A stretch of 6,022 bases of DNA from Gammaproteobacteria bacterium. Lineage in GTDB: Bacteria > Pseudomonadota > Gammaproteobacteria > DSM-16500. Both the position numbers and the translations under genes were made by a program. The notes under the pieces are model-generated. The model was not told where the DNA came from and ran no database searches. It saw only the letters and a program-made list of their open reading frames with translations. Shown here one piece after another: positions 1 through 5,959 of this stretch. The stretch covers positions 1 through 6,022 of the forward strand of contig VFKI01000050.1 of the NCBI GenBank assembly GCA_009885665.1. Direction: 5' to 3'. Numbering within the stretch: position 1 is the first letter of the stretch; each line of letters begins with the position of its first letter.

Positions 1-113
1 AAATCGCAGGAATACTGAAGTATTTCGAGGTTTTTCGACTGAGGAACGTTTATAGATGATGCCATGATGGGATGCAAGGTGTAAAAGTTATTTATGCGCA
101 GGGTCTAAGTTAG
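1..113. other. Upstream stretch with no supportable gene
   Basis: No reading frame is convincing here. Two forward frames are open from the window edge, to stops at 53-55 and 57-59, and could each be the tail of a gene cut by the edge. The second of these frames also stays open after its stop for a short stretch ending at 111-113. A small perfect inverted repeat lies at 11-24 (AATACT, GA, AGTATT). The stretch may be a 3' flank or a dispersed element rather than coding sequence; I cannot decide from one copy. Confidence 0.3.
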
Positions 114-143
114 TTAGAGTGGCCTAACCAGGAGATTGTCATT

Positions 144-422
144 ATGTCACGCCATATTAAGCACTTATTTATAGCATGCACCGCCACACTTATGCTCAAT
201 AGCACATTGATAGGCTATGCCGAAACACCCTTAACTTCTTCGACGGGTGATGCGACTTGGCAAAAAAAAATGTTGGAATTACGCCAAAAACTTGAGCAAG
301 ACAATCAACAATTGCAAAATGACCGTAAAAAAGTGCAGCGAGATCGGCTCATGGTTGAACATGATAAAATCGAATTATTGAAATTCAAAAGTCAGCATGA
401 GAGCCAGCAGGCAGAAAAATAA
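144..422 (+). CDS. Small exported coiled-coil-like protein, function unknown
   Basis: I do not recognise this 92-residue protein. Residues 1-26 look like a Sec signal peptide: a basic start (R3, K6), a hydrophobic core from about L8 to I23, and a likely cleavage after A26 (GYA|ET). The mature part of about 66 residues is charged, Gln-rich and almost certainly helical from W39 to the end. It has a strict seven-residue register: hydrophobic residues at M43, L50, L57, V64, V71 and L78, and Asp at D53, D60, D67 and D74. It has no catalytic motif, no second membrane segment and no convincing lipobox, so a soluble periplasmic protein is most likely. The start is supported by AGGAG at 130-134, nine bases before the ATG. 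It points the same way as nrdA, but 286 bases rich in regulatory sites separate them, so they are probably not one operon. The existence of the gene is well supported; the role is not inferable. Confidence 0.8.
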   Translation: MSRHIKHLFIACTATLMLNSTLIGYAETPLTSSTGDATWQKKMLELRQKLEQDNQQLQNDRKKVQRDRLMVEHDKIELLKFKSQHESQQAEK

Positions 423-491
423 TTGTATCTACTATATTTGAAGCACATCCCGCACCTTCGTCTTTTTTGATAACGCTGCGTTGAAGAGGCG

Positions 492-533
492 TTTTAAATG
501 CGCATTTACGTGCCTGTAAACTGCGCTTTAAAA
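492..533. repeat. Long imperfect hairpin between the small gene and nrdA
   Basis: The left arm 492-509 pairs with the right arm 516-533 over 17 base pairs, with one unpaired base in each arm (T499 and C521) and a six-base loop at 510-515. The core is GC-rich (GCGCA with TGCGC), flanked by A/T pairs. It lies 70 bases after the upstream gene and 20 bases before the DnaA-like sites. No T-run follows on either side, so it is not a classical intrinsic terminator. It could end or protect the upstream transcript, or be a palindromic extragenic element. Confidence 0.6.
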
Positions 534-553
534 TCTCGGGCAGTTGATTTCTT

Positions 554-586
554 TCTTCCACAGCTTATCCACAGCTCCCCCACATC
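554..586 (+). promoter_or_regulatory. Phased DnaA-box-like sites upstream of nrdA
   Basis: The middle 9-mer, 565-573, is a perfect consensus DnaA box, TTATCCACA. Exactly 11 bases before and after it lie weaker relatives in the same orientation: TCTTCCACA at 554-562 (7 of 9) and TCCCCCACA at 576-584 (6 of 9). The first two are each followed by GC, so the region reads as three 11-base units. DnaA boxes upstream of nrdAB are established in E. coli, where DnaA links reductase expression to replication. The central site is a confident call; the two flanking sites are inferred from phase and partial match. Confidence 0.7.
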
Positions 587-594
587 TTACTCTA

Positions 595-623
595 TTGCAT
601 AACCGCGCAAGATACTCTATCTT
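595..623 (+). promoter_or_regulatory. Candidate nrdA promoter (-35/-10)
   Basis: TTGCAT at 595-600 and TATCTT at 618-623 are separated by 17 bases, matching the sigma70 hexamers at 3 of 6 and 4 of 6 positions. The -10 element would sit inside the first NrdR box, which fits repression by occlusion. An alternative -10, TATATT at 651-656 (5 of 6), lies inside the second NrdR box but lacks a good -35. The match is weak; the start of transcription is not determined by the sequence alone. Confidence 0.35.
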
Positions 624-640
624 GTAGGTCATACGCGGTT
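601..640. repeat. Nested palindrome around the first NrdR box
   Basis: The outer arms AACCGCG (601-607) and CGCGGTT (634-640) are perfect complements. Directly inside the left arm, CAAGATA (608-614) pairs with TATCTTG (618-624) across the three-base loop CTC. Nine unpaired bases (625-633) lie between the inner and outer right arms. The inner palindrome coincides with the NrdR site and candidate -10. As no T-run follows, an operator or a structured leader is more likely than a terminator. Confidence 0.6.
612..627 (+). promoter_or_regulatory. NrdR box 1 (weaker)
   Basis: Aligned to the known NrdR consensus acaCwAtATaTwGtgt, this 16-mer keeps the C at 615, the central TAT at 618-620 and TTGT at 622-625, but has C instead of A at 617 and 621. 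NrdR is the nucleotide-sensing, zinc-finger and ATP-cone repressor of bacterial ribonucleotide reductase genes. The call rests partly on the pairing with the stronger box 33 bases downstream. Confidence 0.65.
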
Positions 641-644
641 TAAA

Positions 645-660
645 ACCCAATATATTGTAG
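645..660 (+). promoter_or_regulatory. NrdR box 2 (strong)
   Basis: The core CAATATATTGT (648-658) fits every position of the NrdR consensus core CwAtATaTwGt and is itself a perfect CAATATATTG palindrome. It lies 49 bases before the nrdA start and 33 bases from box 1. That is about three helical turns, the same-face arrangement usual for paired NrdR boxes. Repression of nrdAB when dATP is plentiful is the expected function. Confidence 0.85.
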
Positions 661-708
661 TTCAATGGCATTGGAAGCAGTTGCCAACCCTTAATCTGGA
701 GATGCTTT

Positions 709-3528
709 ATGGAAACGCTCAACCCCCCAAGTGCCACGATTCAGCCTTTTTATCCCGACATCGCCACTACGGCGCCTGGCAGCTTGCGCGTCATCAAACG
801 TAATGGTGCGGCGACGCCGTTTAAAGCCAGCAAAATTCGTGACGCCATGACCAAAGCCTTTCTCGCCGTTGAAGGCGGCAATGCTGCTGACTCTAGCCAT
901 ATTCATGAAAAAGTCAAAAATCTAGTGGATACTGTCATCACCCGTTGTACCCGTTATTTACAAGAAGGTGGCACCATTCAAATTGAAGAAATCCAAGATC
1001 AAGTTGAGCTTGCTCTGATGCGCGCGGGTGAACACAAAGTCATGCGCGCCTATGTTCTTTACCGTGAAGAACGCCGTAAAGAACGTGAAGCGCAAAAAAC
1101 CGCGGCAGGCAAACCGAGCGAACCGCAACTGCATATTACGCTGGATGATGGCGCGCGTATTCCACTCGATATCAAAACGCTCACCCAGCGTGTCACGCGT
1201 GCCTGCAGCGGCCTTGCCGATGTTTCAGCCGAACACATTGTCAGTGATACACAGCGCAATTTATTTGATGGTGTACCCGTTAAAGAAGTGGGCAAAGCAC
1301 TCATTATGTCAACGCGGGTGCGCATTGAAAAAGAACCCAATTATAGCTATGTTGCCGCTCGCTTGTTGCTGGATGAATTATGCAACGAAGCATTAAGCTT
1401 TCTTGGCATGACATCTACTACGGATAAAGAAATTGCTTATCAAGATTATTTGCAAAAATATATTGAACGCGGTGTTGAATTAGAATTACTTGATCCTGAG
1501 CTGAAGCAATATGACTTGAAAAAAATTGCGGCGGCCATTGACCCGAGTCGTAATTTGCAATTTAATTATCTTGGCTTGCAAACTTTGTATGATCGTTACT
1601 TTATCCATAGTCATGGCACGCGTTTTGAATTACCGCAAATGTTTTTTATGCGCGTTGCGATGGGACTTGCCCTCCATGAAAAAGATCGCGAAGCACGTGC
1701 AATTGAATTTTATGGCTTATTGTCTTCATTTGATTTCATGAGTTCGACGCCAACTTTGTTTAATTCGGGCACATTACGGCCGCAACTTTCTAGCTGTTAT
1801 TTGACGACAGTTCCCGATGATTTAGATGGGATTTTTGCGGCGATTAAAGACAATGCCCTCCTCTCCAAATACGCAGGCGGCTTGGGTAATGATTGGACAC
1901 AAGTCCGCGGCATCGGCGCACGCATCAAAGGCACAAATGGTAAATCATTGGGTGTCGTCCCTTTCTTATCTGTTGCTAACGCCACGGCTGTTGCTGTGAA
2001 TCAAGGTGGCAAACGTAAGGGTGCAGTCTGTGCTTATCTGGAAGTGTGGCATCGTGACATTGAAGAATTCATTGAATTACGCAAGAATACCGGTGATGAG
2101 CGCCGCCGTACGCATGATATGAATACGGCTAACTGGATCCCCGATTTATTCATGCAGCGCGTGATGGATAGCGGCGATTGGACGTTATTTTCTCCCGATG
2201 ATACCCCTGATTTACATGACTTATATGGCGCAGCATTTGCTAAAGCTTACACAGCATATGAAGCCAAAGCGGCACGGGGTGAAATTCGTAATTTTAAGAA
2301 AATATCCGCACTCATGTTGTGGCGCAAAATGTTGGGCATGCTATTTGAAACGGGTCATCCATGGTTAACATTTAAAGATGCATGCAATTTGCGTTCACCG
2401 CAACAACATTGCGGCGTCGTGCACAGTTCAAACTTGTGTACTGAAATTACCTTGAATACTTCGCACGATGAAATCGCCGTATGCAACTTGGGCAGCGTCA
2501 ACCTAACACGTCATTTAAGCAAAGAGGGCATAGATATAGAAAAATTGCGTCGCACCATCCAGACAGCGATACGCATGCTGGATAATGTCATCGACATTAA
2601 TTATTACGCCGTACCGCAGGCGCGTAATGCCAACATGCGTCATCGCCCAATTGGCCTGGGGATGATGGGTTTTCAAGATGCCTTATATCAACTTGGCATT
2701 TCTTATCAATCGGATGCTGCGGTGACATTTGCCGATCGTTCGATGGAAGCCATTAGTTATTTTGCAATTGAAGCTTCCAATCAATTGGCTGAGGAACGTG
2801 GCGCCTATGAAACGTTCCAGGGCTCTTTATGGAGTCAAGGCATACTGCCTATCGATTCAATTGAAATTTTGGCTAAAGCGCGCGGCGGCAAATTAGAACA
2901 AGACCGCAGTCAAACTTTGGATTGGGACACCTTGCGACAACGTGTCAAAACAACGGGTATGCGTAATTCCAATGTATTAGCCATTGCGCCGACAGCAACC
3001 ATCGCGAATATCACCGGTGTATCGCAATCGATTGAACCGACTTATCAAAATTTATTTGTAAAGTCGAATTTATCAGGTGAATTTACTGTCATCAATCCAT
3101 TTTTAGTTGCTGATTTAAAGAAATTAAATCTTTGGGATGACGTGATGGTAAATGATCTCAAGTATTACAATGGCAGCGTGATGCAAATCAGCCGCATTCC
3201 CACAGAATTGAAAAAGCGTTATGCCACGGCATTTGAAATGGAGCCAAATTGGTTGGTTGAAGCAGGTTCACGTCGTCAAAAATGGATCGATCAATCACAA
3301 TCCCTTAATTTATATATGGCACAACCTTCCGGGAAAAAGCTGGATCAACTCTATCGACTGGCATGGTCGCGTGGATTAAAAACAACATATTATTTACGCA
3401 GTATGGGGGCGACACACACAGAAAAATCCACTATCAGTGATGGCGCTTTGAATGCAGTGCAGACCACGTCGAGCAGCGAACCCAAAGCTTGTTCTATCAC
3501 TGACCCGGATTGCGAAGCATGTCAATAA
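709..3528 (+). CDS. nrdA: Class Ia ribonucleoside-diphosphate reductase, alpha subunit
   Basis: This 939-residue protein is the catalytic subunit that reduces NDPs to dNDPs with NrdB and thioredoxin or glutaredoxin in the cytoplasm. An N-terminal ATP-cone (about residues 26-126, starting VIKRNG) is followed by a second, degenerate cone (about 140-232), then the ten-stranded barrel. That makes it longer than the 761-residue, one-cone E. coli protein and like the Pseudomonas form. By alignment to E. coli: C363 (SSCYL) and C592 (CNLGSVNL) are the redox pair, C577 with N575 and E579 in NLCTEI forms the thiyl-radical site, and Y894-Y895 (KTTYY) relays the radical from NrdB. The tail ends in CEACQ, with C935 and C938 as the swinging-arm thiols in a CxxC spacing instead of the E. 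coli CxxxxC; C928 is an extra cysteine nearby. TGGAG at 697-701, seven bases upstream, supports the ATG. nrdB follows after 23 bases in one operon, under likely NrdR and DnaA control. All key residues are intact. Confidence 0.98.
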   Translation: METLNPPSATIQPFYPDIATTAPGSLRVIKRNGAATPFKASKIRDAMTKAFLAVEGGNAADSSHIHEKVKNLVDTVITRCTRYLQEGGTIQIEEIQDQVELALMRAGEHKVMRAYVLYREERRKEREAQKTAAGKPSEPQLHITLDDGARIPLDIKTLTQRVTRACSGLADVSAEHIVSDTQRNLFDGVPVKEVGKALIMSTRVRIEKEPNYSYVAARLLLDELCNEALSFLGMTSTTDKEIAYQDYLQKYIERGVELELLDPELKQYDLKKIAAAIDPSRNLQFNYLGLQTLYDRYFIHSHGTRFELPQMFFMRVAMGLALHEKDREARAIEFYGLLSSFDFMSSTPTLFNSGTLRPQLSSCYLTTVPDDLDGIFAAIKDNALLSKYAGGLGNDWTQVRGIGARIKGTNGKSLGVVPFLSVANATAVAVNQGGKRKGAVCAYLEVWHRDIEEFIELRKNTGDERRRTHDMNTANWIPDLFMQRVMDSGDWTLFSPDDTPDLHDLYGAAFAKAYTAYEAKAARGEIRNFKKISALMLWRKMLGMLFETGHPWLTFKDACNLRSPQQHCGVVHSSNLCTEITLNTSHDEIAVCNLGSVNLTRHLSKEGIDIEKLRRTIQTAIRMLDNVIDINYYAVPQARNANMRHRPIGLGMMGFQDALYQLGISYQSDAAVTFADRSMEAISYFAIEASNQLAEERGAYETFQGSLWSQGILPIDSIEILAKARGGKLEQDRSQTLDWDTLRQRVKTTGMRNSNVLAIAPTATIANITGVSQSIEPTYQNLFVKSNLSGEFTVINPFLVADLKKLNLWDDVMVNDLKYYNGSVMQISRIPTELKKRYATAFEMEPNWLVEAGSRRQKWIDQSQSLNLYMAQPSGKKLDQLYRLAWSRGLKTTYYLRSMGATHTEKSTISDGALNAVQTTSSSEPKACSITDPDCEACQ

Positions 3529-3538
3529 AGAAATCTAT

Positions 3539-3543
3539 GGAGG
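3539..3543 (+). promoter_or_regulatory. Ribosome binding site that sets the nrdB start
   Basis: GGAGG lies eight bases before the ATG at 3552, an ideal distance. The frame is open further upstream, with a TTG at 3510 and ATGs at 3519 and 3537, but none of these has a comparable Shine-Dalgarno sequence, and two of them (3510 and 3519) lie inside nrdA. This fixes the start at 3552. Confidence 0.85.
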
Positions 3544-3551
3544 AAACACCT

Positions 3552-4643
3552 ATGTTACAAACAAATACAGCCGAACAACCTTTGGGCGGTGTAACGGGAC
3601 TTGAATCATTGGAAATGGGTGCTGCACGCATTCAAGTCGATGATAAGCGCATTATCAATTGCCGTGCGGATTTAAATCAATTAGTGCCTTTTAAATATCA
3701 TTGGGCATGGCAAAAATATTTAGATGCGTGTGCCAACCATTGGATGCCGAATGAAATTAACATGGCAGCTGATGTGGCATTATGGAAATCTGATGATGGC
3801 CTTACTGAAGATGAACGTTTAATTATCATGCGTAATCTAGGATTTTTTGCCACCGCAGATTCTTTGGTGGCAAATAATTTGGTATTAGCCGTCTATCGTC
3901 ATATTACCAATCCAGAATGCCGACAATATTTATTACGGCAAGCTTTCGAAGAAGCATTGCATACCCACGCTTATCAGCATGTCATTCAAAGTCTTGGCAT
4001 GGATGAGGCCGAAGTCTTTAACATGTATCGCGAAGTACCGGCAGTCGCCCGTAAAGCCGCTTGGTCACTACCCTACACCCAAAGCTTAGGTGACCCACAC
4101 TTCCATACCGGCACACCAGAAAATGATCAACGTTTATTACGTGATTTGATCGCATTTTACGTGGTATTTGAAGGTATTTTCTTTTATGTTGGATTCACAC
4201 AAATCTTATCGATGGGACGGCGTAATAAAATGACCGGCACATCTGAACAATTTCAATATATTTTGCGTGATGAATCTATGCATTTAAATTTTGGCATCGA
4301 TGTTATCAACCAAATCAAAATTGAAAATCCGCACTTATGGACGGAAACATTTAAAGATGAAGTCCGCGATATGATCCGTCAAGGCGTCGACCTCGAATAT
4401 CAGTACGCCGTTGACACGATGCCACGCGGCATTCTCAGCATGAATGCAGAAATGTTTAAAGATTATTTGCAATTCATTGCTAATCGGCGTTGCGCACAAA
4501 TTGGTTTGCCACCCATGTATGAAGGCGCAGAAAATCCTTTCCCATGGATGAGCGAAATGATGGATTTAAAGAAAGAGAAAAATTTCTTTGAAACACGCGT
4601 TACCGAATATCAAACGGGTGGCACGTTAAATTGGGATGAGTAA
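3552..4643 (+). CDS. nrdB: Class Ia ribonucleoside-diphosphate reductase, beta subunit
   Basis: This 363-residue protein is the radical-generating subunit, a helical ferritin-like protein that houses a dinuclear metal centre and passes its radical to NrdA. By alignment to E. coli NrdB (376 residues), the metal ligands are D103, E134, H137, E207, E241 and H244, seen in the motifs FFATADSL, EEALH, FEGIFFY and RDESMH. Y141, four residues after H137, is the tyrosyl-radical residue, so this is a conventional Tyr-type enzyme and not the Phe-containing chlamydial Mn/Fe type. Y353 near the C-terminus is the likely equivalent of E. coli Y356, the transfer residue; the tail LNWDE should dock onto NrdA. 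Residue numbers use the ATG at 3552; opening the frame at 3510 would add 14 residues with no support. It lies 23 bases after nrdA and is surely co-transcribed with it. No key residue is missing. Confidence 0.97.
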   Translation: MLQTNTAEQPLGGVTGLESLEMGAARIQVDDKRIINCRADLNQLVPFKYHWAWQKYLDACANHWMPNEINMAADVALWKSDDGLTEDERLIIMRNLGFFATADSLVANNLVLAVYRHITNPECRQYLLRQAFEEALHTHAYQHVIQSLGMDEAEVFNMYREVPAVARKAAWSLPYTQSLGDPHFHTGTPENDQRLLRDLIAFYVVFEGIFFYVGFTQILSMGRRNKMTGTSEQFQYILRDESMHLNFGIDVINQIKIENPHLWTETFKDEVRDMIRQGVDLEYQYAVDTMPRGILSMNAEMFKDYLQFIANRRCAQIGLPPMYEGAENPFPWMSEMMDLKKEKNFFETRVTEYQTGGTLNWDE

Positions 4644-4654
4644 CTAAAAAATGC

Positions 4655-4699
4655 TGTAATTCTTCAAATGGCGGCGCAGACAACGTCTGCGTCACGCCA
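4655..4699. repeat. Palindromic intergenic repeat, copy 1
   Basis: This copy aligns without gaps to 5915-5959 (32 of 45 identical). Its 3' 31 bases fold into a 13-bp hairpin: TGGCG (4669-4673) with CGCCA (4695-4699), and 4674-4681 with 4685-4692 (one G-T pair). The loop is AAC, and two bases, 4693-4694, are bulged. It starts 12 bases after the nrdB stop, so it is probably in the nrdAB transcript end. No T-run follows, which argues against a simple intrinsic terminator; a REP-like element or transcript stabiliser fits better. Confidence 0.75.
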
Positions 4700-4733
4700 A
4701 AATATAGACAAGCCTGCCCTCTCGCCGATACGC

Positions 4734-4763
4734 TTGGCAAAACCATTAAAACTACACTATACT
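4734..4763 (+). promoter_or_regulatory. Sigma70-type promoter of the small gene and ldcA
   Basis: TTGGCA (4734-4739, 5 of 6) and TATACT (4758-4763, 5 of 6) are 18 bases apart. Transcription would begin near 4770, giving a leader of roughly 27 bases before the ATG at 4797. It is the best promoter match seen in the window and separates the ldcA unit from nrdAB. Confidence 0.75.
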
Positions 4764-4796
4764 ACGACATGAAAACGTAACACGGAGCACGCCAGC

Positions 4797-4961
4797 ATGA
4801 CTCAGTTACCGGCAAAACATCACACCTTAACCCAAAAATCCGTGCCAAAAAATGACGCCTATGAAAAAGTGCAAATATTACGCAATGTAGACGAAGGATT
4901 TGGCAATGCGCGTCAAACGCGTGTTTTTTTAAAACGCAAACATAATAAGAAAAAACAATAA
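4797..4961 (+). CDS. Small basic protein of unknown function, 54 residues
   Basis: I do not recognise this protein. It is strongly basic: nine Lys and four Arg against four acidic residues, with a C-terminal cluster KRKHNKKK at 46-53. It has no signal peptide, membrane segment or cysteine, so it should be cytoplasmic; nucleic-acid or ribosome binding is possible from charge alone, but that is speculation. Three things support a real gene. GGAG at 4784-4787 sits nine bases before the ATG, a good promoter sits just upstream, and the stop codon (TAA, 4959-4961) directly abuts the ldcA ATG. That zero-base junction implies translational coupling. A short leader-type ORF whose translation tunes ldcA is an alternative to a functional protein. 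Confidence 0.75.
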   Translation: MTQLPAKHHTLTQKSVPKNDAYEKVQILRNVDEGFGNARQTRVFLKRKHNKKKQ

Positions 4962-5894
4962 ATGCTATTTACGCCACTAAAAGCAAATGATCGCGTTGCA
5001 TTCGCTTGTCCGGGCAGTGTTTGTCTGCACCCCGACCATCCAAAAATCACACAAGACTATTTACGTCAACACTATCAGCTTTCCGCTATTTTTGCCCATG
5101 ATACAAGCCAACAAATATCTGCCCAACAACGCGCTGACATTTTCTTAAATTATTTATTTGATGATAACATTAAGCTGATTGCCGCACTGCGCGGTGGAGA
5201 AGGCTCGGCCGACACACTGCCTTTTATTCATGTTCACGCCGAAAAAATTAAGCAGCTGACGCCAAAAATGTTATTGGGCTTTAGCGATATTACCGCTTTA
5301 TTGATTTACTTTGCGCAACATTACCATTGGCCAGTGATACATGGCACAGGTATTACCCATTTTGCACTGGGGCGTGTGGATGCGCAAAGTACTGTCGCTA
5401 CCATGGATTTACTGTTTGGCAAAAAAGATGCGGCTCGTCTCAGCCAATTGACGCCGCTCAATCATCAAGCGGAAGAAAATAAAGTGATCAATGCAACACT
5501 GACCGGCGGCAATCTGAGTCTAGTGAATATCAGCATTAAAGATATATGGGAAATTGACACCACTGATAAGATTGTTTTTTTAGAGGATGTCAATGAAAAA
5601 GCGCATGTCATTATCCGCACACTAAAATATTTATCACGGCTTGGTTTGTTTGATAAAGTAAAAGCCGTGATTTTTGGCGATTTCACTTGCTCGCCCATTG
5701 GCTGTGAAAAACAAGAACAAGAGACGCATCGTGACACCATTTTAAAAACCTTATCTTATTTTGCCGCGCAGCATGATTTCCCCGTGCTATATACCACGCA
5801 GTTTGGCCATGGCAAAACAAATTTACCCTTAATATATGCTACGCCATATCGTTTACAGCTAGGCAAGCACGCGTGCCTGTCGATTTCTTCATAA
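4962..5894 (+). CDS. ldcA: Muramoyltetrapeptide LD-carboxypeptidase, peptidase S66 family
   Basis: This 310-residue protein belongs to the S66 family (LdcA/MccF). LdcA removes the terminal D-Ala from murein tetrapeptides in the cytoplasm during cell-wall recycling. The length fits the family (about 300-310) and there is no signal peptide, as expected. The Ser-Glu-His triad is visible: S108 in GFSD, E208 in VFLEDVNE and H283 in FGHGKTNLP. The N-terminal half carries the substrate-side motif RGGEGS at 77-82, where the usual aromatic residue after RGG is replaced by Glu. The start follows the previous stop with no gap and only a weak AAGA upstream, so reinitiation by ribosomes from the small gene is likely. 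MccF-type enzymes, which cleave microcin C-like peptides, share the fold, but no microcin gene lies nearby, so the recycling role is preferred. Confidence 0.9.
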   Translation: MLFTPLKANDRVAFACPGSVCLHPDHPKITQDYLRQHYQLSAIFAHDTSQQISAQQRADIFLNYLFDDNIKLIAALRGGEGSADTLPFIHVHAEKIKQLTPKMLLGFSDITALLIYFAQHYHWPVIHGTGITHFALGRVDAQSTVATMDLLFGKKDAARLSQLTPLNHQAEENKVINATLTGGNLSLVNISIKDIWEIDTTDKIVFLEDVNEKAHVIIRTLKYLSRLGLFDKVKAVIFGDFTCSPIGCEKQEQETHRDTILKTLSYFAAQHDFPVLYTTQFGHGKTNLPLIYATPYRLQLGKHACLSISS

Positions 5895-5914
5895 ATACGT
5901 TATGATAGCCGGCT

Positions 5915-5959
5915 TGTAACTATTCAGATGGCTACTCGGGCGAAGCCCTCGTCACGCCA
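5915..5959. repeat. Palindromic intergenic repeat, copy 2
   Basis: This is the second copy of the element at 4655-4699, offset by exactly 1260 bases. It keeps TGTAA, TTCA, ATGGC and the 3' block CGTCACGCCA. It folds with TGGC (5929-5932) against GCCA (5956-5959) and GGGC (5938-5941) against GCCC (5945-5948) around GAA. Most differences from copy 1 lie in the hairpin, and several are paired substitutions that keep base pairing. It begins 21 bases after the ldcA stop. Confidence 0.75.

Noticed and set aside
113..128. Small inverted repeat GTTAG/CTAAC just before the ribosome binding site of the first gene
   Set aside because: Five-base arms are expected by chance and there is no further support for a regulatory role.
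144..179. Lipoprotein signal ending at C12 (LFIAC) of the small exported protein
   Set aside because: The preceding segment is too short for a signal peptide and the hydrophobic core continues well past C12; cleavage after A26 fits better.
440..468. Intrinsic terminator for the 144-422 gene, using the T-run at 463-468
   Set aside because: Only a four-base stem (GAAG 440-443 with CTTC 456-459) with a 12-base loop precedes the T-run; too weak to call.
528..737. 69-codon minus-strand ORF across the nrdA control region
   Set aside because: It would cover the DnaA-like and NrdR sites and the nrdA start; its protein has no recognisable features.
691..906. 71-codon minus-strand ORF over the nrdA start
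   Set aside because: Antisense shadow of the conserved nrdA N-terminus.
1028..1396. 122-codon + strand ORF inside nrdA, in another frame
   Set aside because: Lies wholly within the conserved NrdA coding sequence, has no ribosome binding site and no recognisable domain.
3510..3551. Upstream nrdB starts (TTG 3510, ATG 3519, ATG 3537)
   Set aside because: They lack a Shine-Dalgarno sequence at proper distance, while GGAGG at 3539-3543 is ideal for the ATG at 3552.
5465..5740. 91-codon minus-strand ORF inside ldcA
   Set aside because: Antisense shadow of a region encoding the conserved FLEDVNE motif of LdcA.
5901..5906. TATGAT as a -10 element for a gene beyond the window
   Set aside because: Five of six match, but no acceptable -35 lies 16-18 bases upstream and no downstream gene is visible.
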